11,054 bases of DNA from Bacteroidetes bacterium 4572_112 (GCA_002254285.1 NIUZ01000056.1:1-11054), one strand, 5' to 3'. Positions 1 to 6,976 are shown, numbered from the stretch's first letter. Made by a program: numbers and translations. The notes: a model not told the origin generated them from the sequence alone.

Positions 1-100
1 ACTCATTTATTTTAAGTGGATTAAAGAGCCAAGATGCTTTTACTCTTTTACCTGTTCTAGGCATTGTTACCCAGAAGTTATTTCGTGTTCTGATATGATA

Positions 101-118
101 CTTATACCAATTTGGTAT
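101..118. repeat. 18-bp palindromic repeat, copy 1
   Basis: CTTATACCAATTTGGTAT at 101-118 is the exact reverse complement of 7269-7286. Its core, ATACCAATTTGGTAT, is an odd-length palindrome. A half copy (AATTTGGTAT) occurs at 209-218. Flanking bases of the two full copies differ. This copy lies within the decayed transposase; the other is just after the groES-like gene. Confidence 0.5.
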
Positions 119-184
119 CAAAATACGCTATAAATAAATTGGAATATATTTTCCTATTAGAAGGCAAAAATTATTTGCATAAAA

Positions 185-207
185 GCCTGTACTGAGCATG
201 TCGAAAT
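185..207. repeat. REP-like intergenic repeat unit inside the transposase remnant
   Basis: The plus strand reads GCCTGTACTGAGC-ATG-TCGAAAT. It resembles the widespread TTCGACA-GCTCAGTACAGGC class of short interspersed repeats. It lies exactly where the transposase frame breaks (207). The spacing between the conserved transposase blocks on either side looks about 20 bases longer than in intact family members, so insertion of a small repeat is plausible. Family recognition is from memory; copy number elsewhere in the genome is unknown. Confidence 0.35.
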
Positions 208-706
208 TAATTTGGTATAATATAATTATTTATAATATCTATTCTCTGCTGGGTAGATGAGTTTCCTGCCCTTGGCTCAACCTTAAAAAGTATTGGAAAA
301 GCAATGCCTTTATAAGTAACAGCTAAGACTAGTATATTTATATTTTTAGAGCCAAATTTCCAGTTTGTTCTATCCATAGATAAACGGTATGGAGGCTTGA
401 TAGGCAATAAAGCAAATACAAGTTTGGCAATCAAATCAAATTGCAAATCATATTTTGCCATAAATCGTTGAATTCGCCGTAAGGATGAATCTTTTTTTGC
501 GCTATGGTCAAAGGCTATTGCTAAATTCTCAAAACGGACTGTTCTGACCTAATTTAAGGCTATTATAAAGAGAGCTATGAGCTTTAATCTAGATTTATTT
601 ATGTTTTCGCCCAAAACAGTGTCTAAGGCTTCAAATAAAATACTACTTTTGGTACTTACTCTGGTGTTCATGTATCTAGTTCTATCTCGTAAATAAAACT
701 TTAAGA

Positions 707-773
707 TACTGAATATCAGAGTATTAAATATATTTTTCTATGAAAGTTATTAACACATTGTATTGAATATCAG
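707..773. repeat. Two 13-bp direct repeats at the presumed IS end
   Basis: TACTGAATATCAG (707-719) and TATTGAATATCAG (761-773) differ by one base and are 54 bp apart, just upstream of the transposase ATG (minus strand). Such repeats near a transposase start could be transposase binding sites or mark the outer edge of the element, which would place the IS boundary near 773-800. The other IS end is outside the window, so the terminal inverted repeat cannot be tested. Confidence 0.3.
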
Positions 774-801
774 TTGATTAAATTGTTTTCTTGAAAAATT
801 G

Positions 802-1140
802 TCATGTACTTAGGAGTGCGTCATTAAATGTAATATCACCATTTCTCCCCAAATAAATCTTTTTTGTACTGTCGAATTCGTTATTTGTAATTGTTGCAAC
901 TCCATCAATAGTTATGTTTGATGATGATTGTCTTGCAATATGGATTGTGCTTTTATCTGTTCCGTCGTTTATAATATCAAATGTGCCAGGTATAGACGCG
1001 CCACTAGCTCATCCTGAAGTAGTAGACCAATTTGCAGTGTTATTCCATGTGGATGATGATGATGAAATCCAATATCTGTCAGCAGAAAAGGCACAATATG
1101 ATATAAAAATAAAAACGAGTAGTGGTACAGTTTTTAGCAT
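802..1140 (-). pseudogene. Secreted surface-protein fragment with internal TGA
   Basis: The minus strand from the ATG at 1138-1140 encodes a clear signal peptide (MLKTVPLLVFIFISYCAFSA). It is followed by DRYWISSSSSTWNNTANW and, after an in-frame TGA at 1009-1011 (codon 44), ASGASIPGTFDI and a Thr/Ser/Asn-rich beta-type stretch ending at TGA 802-804. The pattern W-(N)-A-NWS-TSGG-ASGASIPG is common near the N terminus of large exported Bacteroidota proteins with beta-solenoid regions, and a Gly is expected where the TGA stands. Only 112 codons remain, whereas such proteins are usually many hundreds of residues. The 3' end is probably lost to the IS element at about 670-800. A plus-strand ORF over 914-1213 is a shadow of this gene. 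Confidence 0.65.
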
Positions 1141-1264
1141 GGCAGTGTTTTTTAGTGATATAGAGCAATCAAGTAGATACAAAAATCACATTTTTTTTGG
1201 AATACCCTCTTGACTTATATCAAGAAATCAAATTATTTGTTCAGTGCCTTATTAGCAAATATGC

Positions 1265-1374
1265 TAAGGAATTGTTACGAAATAACTAGACCGTTCAAAC
1301 TCGTTCTTTTTCACGCTAACTTCGTCAAAATAACATCGCTTGATTCGGGCAACTTATTTCGTAGCAACTCCTAA
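1265..1374. repeat. Large inverted repeat, 22-nt arms (MITE- or REP-like)
   Basis: The arms at 1265-1286 and 1353-1374 match in 18 of 22 positions as inverted repeats, sharing TACGAAATAA and GGA-TTG. They enclose a 66-base centre with no coding signal. The architecture of paired termini around a short non-coding core fits a miniature inverted-repeat element or a large folded intergenic repeat. No target-site duplication is obvious. Confidence 0.5.
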
Positions 1375-1466
1375 GTGCTGTTTTTTTTAGAATGTAGATG
1401 CTTTGCTTGGTTATTTTTGAAGTTATTCTTGATATGGAGAAAATATCATCGGGCATAATTTCCGAT

Positions 1467-1533
1467 ATACAAAAAAAACCCGTCTGCTTCGATACGATTT
1501 TTCGAAAAGAAAAATCACTCAGCATGACGGGTT
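1467..1533 (-). terminator. metK terminator built on a CCGTCATGCTGAG repeat
   Basis: The outer stem pairs AACCCGTC (1477-1484) with GACGGGTT (1526-1533). A perfect 8-bp inner stem pairs GATTTTTC (1496-1503) with GAAAAATC (1509-1516) around a GAAAA loop. On the minus strand the stem is followed by a run of eight T (1471-1478), placing an intrinsic terminator about 110 bases after the metK stop. The plus strand also has a short T-rich tail (TTCTTTTATTT), so weak bidirectional function is possible. Its outer sequence is shared with the terminator at 7307-7380. Confidence 0.8.
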
Positions 1534-1641
1534 CTTTTATTTCAGATTAAAGATTTCAGAATGTTGACTTAGGAGCACAATACATGTCACATTTATTCAC
1601 CGAAGCTTTAGCGTAGGAGAATAACACACAACACATATTCC

Positions 1642-2895
1642 CTACAATCCAAATCCTTCTTTTACCTTATCAACATAATCAAGTTTCTCCCATGTAAAAA
1701 GCTCAACTTCAATTTCCTTATCACCTAAATAAGATGAGTGAAATTTCTTTACAACCGTACGTGGCGTACGACCCATATGTCCGTAGGCTGCTGATTCAGA
1801 ATAAATAGGGTTACGTAATTTCAAACGCTCCTCAATTGCAGCAGGACGAAGATCAAATATTGCATCAATTTTATTAGCAATTTCGGTGTCAGAAATATTT
1901 ACTTTTGAAGTACCATAAGTATCAACAAAAATACCCATTGGGCGAGCCACACCAATAGCATACGAAACTTGAACCAAAATTTCCTCAGCTACACCAGCAG
2001 CAACAAGATTTTTGGCAATATGACGAGATGCATAAGCAGCAGAACGGTCAACTTTTGAAGGGTCTTTACCAGAAAAAGCTCCACCACCGTGAGCACCTTT
2101 TCCACCATAAGTATCCACAATAATTTTACGACCTGTAAGGCCAGTATCGCCATGAGGACCACCAATTACAAACTTACCAGTTGGATTTACATGGTAAATA
2201 ATATCATCGTTGAATAATGCTTGTACATTTTCTGAAGTTAAAGCTTTAACTCGTGGTACAAGGATGTTGATTACATCTTCCTTAATTTTCGCCAACATTG
2301 GTTCATCCTCATCAAATTCATCATGCTGAGTAGAAACCACAATTGTATTTATTTTTAATGGCTTATTATTGTCGCCATACTCTATTGTTACCTGCGATTT
2401 TGAATCTGGACGTAAGTAAGTCATAACTTTTCCTTCACGGCGAATTTCTGCCATTTCGCGAACCAAAAGGTGAGAAAGCTCCAAAGAAACAGGCATATAA
2501 TTAGATGTTTCGCTACATGCATAGCCAAACATCATTCCTTGATCTCCAGCACCTTGCTCGTATTTGTCCTCACGATCAACTCCTTGGCGAATATCACCAG
2601 ATTGCTCATGAATAGCTGATAGTACTCCACAAGAGTTACCATCAAACATATACTCACTTTTTGTATATCCTATTTTATTAATCACGTCACGGGCAACAGT
2701 TTGCACATCAACATAAGTTTGTGAATGCACTTCGCCAGCAAGAACCACCTGACCAGTAGTAACAAGAGTTTCAACTGCTACTTTTGCACTGCGATCGTAT
2801 GCTAAGAAATTATCAATAATTGCATCAGATATTTGATCTGATACTTTGTCTGGATGCCCTTCCGAAACAGATTCGGATGTAAATAAATATCCCAT
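1642..2895 (-). CDS. metK: S-adenosylmethionine synthetase
   Basis: This cytosolic enzyme makes S-adenosylmethionine from methionine and ATP, releasing phosphate and diphosphate. The 417-residue product carries the family signatures in order: SEGHPDK (residues 11-17, with His14 and Asp16 at the active site), GAGDQGMMFGYA (115-126) and the glycine-rich phosphate-binding block GGGAFSGKD (270-278) within DTYGGKGAHG..DPSKVDRSAAY. E. coli MetK has 384 residues; the extra length, including DNNKPL and DEFDEDEP inserts, is as I expect for Bacteroidota. The ATG at 2895 gives the standard MxYLFTSESVSEGHPDK start; no Shine-Dalgarno is seen, which is normal for the phylum. It is a single-gene unit with a SAM-II-like leader upstream and a strong terminator downstream. 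It appears intact and its identity is certain. Confidence 0.98.
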   Translation of the reverse strand: MGYLFTSESVSEGHPDKVSDQISDAIIDNFLAYDRSAKVAVETLVTTGQVVLAGEVHSQTYVDVQTVARDVINKIGYTKSEYMFDGNSCGVLSAIHEQSGDIRQGVDREDKYEQGAGDQGMMFGYACSETSNYMPVSLELSHLLVREMAEIRREGKVMTYLRPDSKSQVTIEYGDNNKPLKINTIVVSTQHDEFDEDEPMLAKIKEDVINILVPRVKALTSENVQALFNDDIIYHVNPTGKFVIGGPHGDTGLTGRKIIVDTYGGKGAHGGGAFSGKDPSKVDRSAAYASRHIAKNLVAAGVAEEILVQVSYAIGVARPMGIFVDTYGTSKVNISDTEIANKIDAIFDLRPAAIEERLKLRNPIYSESAAYGHMGRTPRTVVKKFHSSYLGDKEIEVELFTWEKLDYVDKVKEGFGL

Positions 2896-2965
2896 TATGT
2901 AATTTTTTTAAATTAATATTCAATTAAAAAATAATACGTATACAGGGAATTGTTGCTTGTTATTA

Positions 2966-3017
2966 GGTATGTTTTAGCATTTTTTCCTGTGGTTGCAAGC
3001 AATCAAATCCTTCCACG
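2966..3017 (-). promoter_or_regulatory. SAM-II (SAM-alpha/metA-type) riboswitch candidate, metK leader
   Basis: The minus strand, 70-120 bases before metK, shows the conserved SAM-II blocks in correct order: GTGG (3013-3016), GATTTG (3004-3009), GCTTGCA (2994-3000), CCAC (2989-2992), an A-rich linker, then GCTAAA (2973-2978). GTGG and CCAC form the P1 stem around the conserved loop. SAM-II aptamers bind S-adenosylmethionine and repress methionine/SAM genes; they are known from Alphaproteobacteria and Bacteroidota. Placement before metK fits product feedback. I could not confidently draw the P2 pseudoknot from the loop and the bases after GCTAAA, and P1 is short, so a covariance search is needed for certainty. 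A second TTGCTTG/CAAGCAA pairing may form the expression platform. Confidence 0.68.
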
Positions 3018-3030
3018 TATATTAAGGCTG

Positions 3031-3038
3031 CAAATGTA
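3031..3038 (-). promoter_or_regulatory. metK promoter, -7 element TACATTTG
   Basis: The minus strand reads TACATTTG, an exact match to the Bacteroidota TAnnTTTG -7 element. Transcription would start at about 3024-3026, a few bases before the first SAM-II block at 3016. A -33 TTTG is not clear at the usual distance. The resulting leader is about 130 bases. The remaining A+T-rich sequence at 3060-3205 shows nothing recognisable. Confidence 0.5.
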
Positions 3039-3211
3039 ATATAATATTTGAATATTACAGTATAAAGTGATAATTATTTTATTTAATAATACTAATCCTT
3101 GCTAATCAGTATTTTAAATCAGATGTATAAAATAGATTTGAACTTAAAAAGATACTCACTAAATTTTATTTGCTAATATGTAATTGACAAAATATTAGAA
3201 TCCTTATTATT

Positions 3212-3244
3212 TTTGAAAAGGGAATTGTTAAAATTACTATTTTG
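3212..3244 (+). promoter_or_regulatory. Possible promoter of the GT39-like gene
   Basis: TTTG at 3212-3215 is followed after 22 bases by TATTTTG at 3238-3244. This is close to the Bacteroidota TTTG / TAnnTTTG pair but one base short in the -7 element. A start near 3250 would leave a leader of about 32 bases before the ATG at 3282. Confidence 0.3.
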
Positions 3245-3281
3245 CAACAGATTTATTAAATAATAATTTTTAGTAAATTAA

Positions 3282-4850
3282 ATGCTATCAAGAATTATTA
3301 TGACTACATATTTTAATAACACTCAAGTATTTACACTAGCTATAGCAGGTTTATTTTTTTTAATAAGCTTATTTTTTCATGTAAATAATAAAAGTAAACT
3401 ATCAGTTTTGTTTCTGTTTTTATCAGGAATAAGTATTTTTAGCTTCGGCGCTTTATTAGACCCCTTCCTAAATTTATGGGATGAACGCTTTCATGCATTA
3501 GTGGCAAAAAATTTAATGCGCCATCCTTTAATGCCAACTTTATACGATAACCCTATAGTAAATATGGATTACGACAGATGGGATCGATCAATAATATGGC
3601 TACATAAGCAACCATTATTTCTATGGCAAATAGCCCTTAGTTTTAAGCTTTTTGGAATATCAGAATTTACTCTTCGTTTACCGAGCATAATTTTATCATC
3701 AGCATTATTATTAGCAAGCTATAGAGTAGGTAAACTTCTAGTAAATAGGCGAGTGGGCTATTTATCAGGAGTGCTTATTATTTCATCAATGTATTTTATT
3801 GAGTTAATATCGGGGCGACAAGAATTGGAGCATAATGATATTTCATTTTTAGTATATGTTTCGTTAAGTATTTGGTCGTTTATTGAGTATTATTTCTCAA
3901 AGAAGAAATACTGGCTCTATCTTATTGGAATATTTTCGGGCTTTGCTATTCTTTGTAAATGGGTAGTAGGCTTATTAATATATTTCGGCTGGAGTATATT
4001 GAAAATACAACAAAAGAAGTTTAAGATTTCCGAAAATTGGGATTTTATTTTAGCATTATTTATTACAATAATAGTTTCGTTACCTTGGCAAATACTAACT
4101 TTTATAAAATTTCCTGAAGAAGCATCTAATGCAATGGCTTTTAATTCATTACATTTCATCGAGGTTATTGAAGGACATGGTGGAACTATTTGGTATCATT
4201 TTGATAAATTCAATGTTATTTATGGAACTATAGCATCGTTTTTCATTATTCCAGGGTTTTATTTCATGAAAAAAAACTCAAAAAACATACCGCTGTATTT
4301 CTCTGTGCTCAGCATGGTAATAATAGTTTATCTCTTTTTCTCTCTTGCTGACACAAAAATGCCTTCTTTTACTATCTCTGTATTTATGCTTATAATGATA
4401 GCTTTGGCCTCGGTTATTGATGCAACTATAACTTATTTAACAGCTTTTTTGAGCTACAAAATAATTGCGAAATTAGCAGCTGCAATTATTATTATTGCCA
4501 TAATAGTTATTAGAATAGATATAGAATCTCTGCAAGAAAAGCATACTTTATGGAAAGATAGCAATAAATATTCGAGAATGATGATAAGTAATAAATCTAT
4601 TTTTAAATCATTGAATTTACCTAAAAACACCGTGCTTTTTAATGTTAAAGGAAGACATTATGTTGAAGCTATGTTTTACACTAATAGCACTGCCTATAAT
4701 TTTATTCCTTCGGAACAACAATATAATGATTTGAAACTAAAAGGAGCAAGAATTGCAATTTTTAAATCTGCTTCTGGCAGTATTCCTCAATATATTATTA
4801 AGGATACAACAGTAATAATTATTGATAAAAAATTAGACGGTTATAATTAA
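3282..4850 (+). CDS. GT39/ArnT-like polyprenyl-phosphate-sugar glycosyltransferase, membrane
   Basis: The 522-residue polytopic inner-membrane protein belongs to the GT-C superfamily (PMT/ArnT type). These enzymes transfer a sugar from a polyprenyl-phosphate donor to protein, lipid A or another glycan on the outer face of the membrane. After the first membrane helix, the extracytoplasmic loop carries WDERFHALVAKNL (from residue 66), with Asp67-Glu68 the expected catalytic acidic pair. HKQPLFLW (108-115) corresponds to the family KPPLYYW block. RQELEHND, about 175-185, resembles the next conserved loop. About ten further hydrophobic helices follow, then a soluble C-terminal tail (about 415-522). 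The acceptor cannot be read from sequence. The start could instead be the second ATG at 3300 (MTTYFNN), as no ribosome site separates them. No glycan genes lie directly beside it. Confidence 0.82.
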   Translation: MLSRIIMTTYFNNTQVFTLAIAGLFFLISLFFHVNNKSKLSVLFLFLSGISIFSFGALLDPFLNLWDERFHALVAKNLMRHPLMPTLYDNPIVNMDYDRWDRSIIWLHKQPLFLWQIALSFKLFGISEFTLRLPSIILSSALLLASYRVGKLLVNRRVGYLSGVLIISSMYFIELISGRQELEHNDISFLVYVSLSIWSFIEYYFSKKKYWLYLIGIFSGFAILCKWVVGLLIYFGWSILKIQQKKFKISENWDFILALFITIIVSLPWQILTFIKFPEEASNAMAFNSLHFIEVIEGHGGTIWYHFDKFNVIYGTIASFFIIPGFYFMKKNSKNIPLYFSVLSMVIIVYLFFSLADTKMPSFTISVFMLIMIALASVIDATITYLTAFLSYKIIAKLAAAIIIIAIIVIRIDIESLQEKHTLWKDSNKYSRMMISNKSIFKSLNLPKNTVLFNVKGRHYVEAMFYTNSTAYNFIPSEQQYNDLKLKGARIAIFKSASGSIPQYIIKDTTVIIIDKKLDGYN

Positions 4851-4857
4851 TAAATCC

Positions 4858-4865
4858 TATATTTG
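4858..4865 (+). promoter_or_regulatory. -7 element TATATTTG upstream of the M90 peptidase gene
   Basis: TATATTTG is an exact match to TAnnTTTG, eight bases after the GT39-like stop codon, and would give a leader of about 110 bases before the ATG at 4984. No -33 TTTG is seen at the right spacing. It suggests that the peptidase gene has its own promoter rather than depending wholly on the upstream gene. Confidence 0.35.
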
Positions 4866-4983
4866 CCAGTAGGCTATTTATATTTATTGACCAAAGCCTT
4901 TCTTCGTATCACTATAGTTTTAGCAGTGGTATTGCTTAGGCGAATACAGTATAGCATTCAACTAATACTAACACATAGGCCAC

Positions 4984-6204
4984 ATGCGCATACATATAAG
5001 GGAAAAAGAAGCTGATAAAATTCTCGAAAATCATTTACCATTTTATGCTAAGCTTACATCAGTATATAAAGCTGAATTTCGCAAGCGTGTATATCGTTTT
5101 ATTCGAAACAAAACTTTTAGAGGCGGTAAGGATTTTAAAATTAAGTTTGAGCATATTGTGGCTGTTACTGGTTCAGCAATTCAAATTAGCTTTGGAAATG
5201 ATAATTACCTTTTGCCAAAGTTTAATACCATTATTATTTACGAAAAAGTGTATCAAAATCCTATGACTAAGAATTATCATAGGGGAGAAGTAAATCCTAC
5301 TGCTGGTATTATTGTGGTATCGTGGAAGGACTTTGTTTATGGGTATTCTACCGATGAGGATAATCTTAATGTTGGTTTGCACGAAATGGCTCATGCTTAC
5401 TATTTTGATATAATAAAATCACGAAAAGATGTTGTTACAAATTACGATTTACTCTCTAAATATATGTTCATATCTGAAAAGGAGATAATTAAAATTAGAA
5501 ATCAACATTCTACATTATTTAGGAATTATGCTGGTGATAATATTTTTGAGTTTTTTGCTGTTTCCATAGAATATTTCTTTGAGGATGGTAAAGAATTTAG
5601 AATTAAACTACCAAATTTGTATAGGCATTTATGTGTATTACTTAATCAAGATAGTGCTGAAGAAAAGGCTAGAGGTTTTAATACTAATATGTATTTTAAG
5701 TCAACATCCATTAAAACTAAATTCCCTAAAAACGATAAATCTAAAAGTCTTAATATTTCTCTAGTAAATACTGTATCATCATTATTGATTTATGCTTCGG
5801 TGATAGTGATAGTAATGGGGCTTTTTACTTTTAGCACCTTAGGATTTCAATATATACTATGGTTTATACTGGCAATTGCTGTGTTTGCTACAAATTTTTC
5901 GTATTTACAATTATCAAAAGTAATTGCAACTAATAGCCATTTATTTATAATAGAAAAAGGTTTTTTTAGAAGAAAGACTCTCGGAATACCTTATGAAGGA
6001 ATTATTACTGCATCAATTTTCAGCCTAGATAAATATATAAGTATAAAATATAGGGATAAGGATATAATAAAAAGAATCATAATAAATCCTAATGGAGAAA
6101 AGGAGATGATAGAATTTGAACGCATAATGATTTCTAAAGAGATTATGCTAAAAATGGATGGACTAAGGATGCCTCGTATAAAATCCCATAAACGTAGAAC
6201 ATGA
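4984..6204 (+). CDS. MtfA-like (M90) zinc metallopeptidase with membrane and PH-like tail
   Basis: Residues 1-235 resemble the MtfA/peptidase M90 family: NHLPFYAKL near the N terminus, GIIVVSW, the zinc-binding HEMAH at 133-137 (in GLHEMAHAYYFD), and FEFFAVSIEYFFE, in which Glu189 is the likely third zinc ligand. LPNLYRHLCVLLNQD closes the domain. E. coli MtfA is a cytosolic peptidase that binds the glucose repressor Mlc; that partner need not apply here. Unlike ordinary MtfA (about 265 residues), this protein continues to 406. Two hydrophobic helices lie at about 264-285 and 290-307, then a 90-residue tail beginning TNSHLFIIEKGFFRRKTLGIPYEGI, resembling bacterial PH (bPH) domains. By inference the peptidase sits on the cytosolic face of the inner membrane. 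It ends with tandem stops TGA-TAA. Peptidase family is fairly sure; tail identity is tentative. Confidence 0.8.
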   Translation: MRIHIREKEADKILENHLPFYAKLTSVYKAEFRKRVYRFIRNKTFRGGKDFKIKFEHIVAVTGSAIQISFGNDNYLLPKFNTIIIYEKVYQNPMTKNYHRGEVNPTAGIIVVSWKDFVYGYSTDEDNLNVGLHEMAHAYYFDIIKSRKDVVTNYDLLSKYMFISEKEIIKIRNQHSTLFRNYAGDNIFEFFAVSIEYFFEDGKEFRIKLPNLYRHLCVLLNQDSAEEKARGFNTNMYFKSTSIKTKFPKNDKSKSLNISLVNTVSSLLIYASVIVIVMGLFTFSTLGFQYILWFILAIAVFATNFSYLQLSKVIATNSHLFIIEKGFFRRKTLGIPYEGIITASIFSLDKYISIKYRDKDIIKRIIINPNGEKEMIEFERIMISKEIMLKMDGLRMPRIKSHKRRT

Positions 6205-6363
6205 TAAAATATGCCATGTTGACATAATGAAATCACAATTACAATACGGCTATTAGCCTCTGTAGTTCAGCTTATAATATCTTTTTTTTGAATTACTTTC
6301 AATAGAAATGGCCATTGGCATAATTATTACAAAAAGCAGCAAATACAAATTAATAATTCAAAG

Positions 6364-6936
6364 ATGAAAGATATTGTTTCATATTCGGACTTAAAGGAAA
6401 ATTTAAAAGATGGCGAGCGCAATTTTGTTCTCCTTTATAAGAAAGGAAGTAAGCAAAGTGATTGCGCTTATGATGTTATTAGTAAACTAAAAATTGACAA
6501 ATCTGAAATTTTATATGTTAATGTAGCAAACATACGAGATATTCATGGAAAGTATGCCATAACATCAGTGCCGAGTTTATTGGAGTTTGATGGTAGTGAT
6601 TTTAAAAATAATTATAAAGGTTGTCAGTCGAGCGAATATTATACAAGCTTGATAGAAGCAAGTTTGTATAAAGCGGACATAAAAGACAAAGACACATCAG
6701 CGCAGAAATCTGTAACGGTATATTCTACACCAACTTGCTCATGGTGTACTACTTTAAAGAATCACTTAAATATGTACGGCATAAGATATACCGATATTGA
6801 TATATCGAAGAATGAATCGGCAGCCAAGGCTATGATGGCAAAGAGTGGTCAGCAGGGAGTACCTCAAACGGACATTGGTGGTGAAATGATTGTGGGATTT
6901 GATAAAAATAGAATAAATTTGCTACTTGGAATTTAA
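6364..6936 (+). CDS. Tandem thioredoxin-fold and glutaredoxin domain protein
   Basis: The 190-residue protein has no signal peptide and is probably cytosolic. Residues 1-105 look like a thioredoxin fold (ERNFVLLYKKG, ILYVNVANI, then SVPSLLEF with the cis-proline at Pro70). The usual CxxC is absent: SDC leaves a single cysteine, Cys34. Residues 115-190 are a glutaredoxin/NrdH-like domain: VTVYSTPTCSWC with the redox pair Cys125/Cys128, then GVPQTDIGGEMIVGFD with cis-Pro167 and the usual GG. It probably reduces disulfides or glutathione/thiol mixed disulfides, with the N-terminal domain docking substrate or acting as a one-cysteine module (inference). The groES-like gene starts 40 bases later and is presumably co-transcribed. 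Glutaredoxin assignment is sure; the degenerate N-terminal domain is less so. Confidence 0.85.
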   Translation: MKDIVSYSDLKENLKDGERNFVLLYKKGSKQSDCAYDVISKLKIDKSEILYVNVANIRDIHGKYAITSVPSLLEFDGSDFKNNYKGCQSSEYYTSLIEASLYKADIKDKDTSAQKSVTVYSTPTCSWCTTLKNHLNMYGIRYTDIDISKNESAAKAMMAKSGQQGVPQTDIGGEMIVGFDKNRINLLLGI

Positions 6937-6976
6937 GTTATAAAATTTTAGACATAAACAATATAAAAACATAGAT

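Larger units (their letters stand above)
1..671 (-). pseudogene. IS4-family transposase remnant (partial, off left edge)
   Basis: Read on the minus strand from an ATG at 671, the frame gives an N-terminal helical region, then SLRRIQRF, LIAKLVFALLP, LSMDRTNWKFG and VTYKGIAFPILF. These blocks are typical of Bacteroidota IS4-type DDE transposases; the D of MDRTNWKFG is expected to be the first catalytic Asp. An in-frame TAG at 549-551 (codon 41) interrupts ALN-VRTV. The frame is lost again at about 207, just after ERIDIINNYI-like sequence. Homology resumes in another frame from about 100 to the window edge (KYHIRTRNNFWV, then GKRVKASWLFNPLKINE). The stretch that should hold the second catalytic Asp (LLADRE-like) is scrambled. 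With at least one nonsense codon and one frameshift it cannot be active. Family assignment is by recalled motifs and is fairly sure. Confidence 0.85.
1141..1641. other. 500-bp non-coding stretch between surface pseudogene and metK
   Basis: No convincing gene is seen on either strand. A 66-codon minus-strand ORF at 1325-1525 runs through the metK terminator stem and has no protein-like features. The stretch holds a large imperfect inverted repeat (1265-1374), a small perfect hairpin next to it (TTAGCA-AATA-TGCTAA, 1253-1268) and the metK terminator (1467-1533). The remaining 100 bp between the terminator and metK shows nothing recognisable. Confidence 0.6.

Noticed and set aside
1009..1011. 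TGA read as glycine (an alternative genetic code, as in Gracilibacteria/SR1)
   Set aside because: The gene content is plainly Bacteroidota and the intact genes contain no internal TGA. The M90 gene ends in TGA-TAA, which is not decisive, but a single nonsense change in a truncated gene is far simpler.
914..1213. Plus-strand 99-codon ORF as a gene
   Set aside because: It is antisense to a much more protein-like minus-strand frame with a signal peptide; its Asp run is the complement of the Ser-rich stretch there.
1325..1525. Minus-strand 66-codon ORF
   Set aside because: It runs through the metK terminator hairpin and part of the inverted repeat and has no protein-like pattern.
4871..4899. 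AGGCT/AGCCT hairpin as a terminator after the GT39-like gene
   Set aside because: The stem is only five base pairs with a 19-base loop and there is no proper T run.
5991..6236. Antisense and other-frame ORFs inside the M90 peptidase and the GT39-like genes
   Set aside because: They are hydrophobic shadows created by A+T-rich codons of real genes; none shows a family motif.
6248..6258. GGCTATTAGCC palindrome between the M90 and Trx/Grx genes as an operator or terminator
   Set aside because: A five-pair stem with a one-base centre and no T run is within chance expectation for this sequence.
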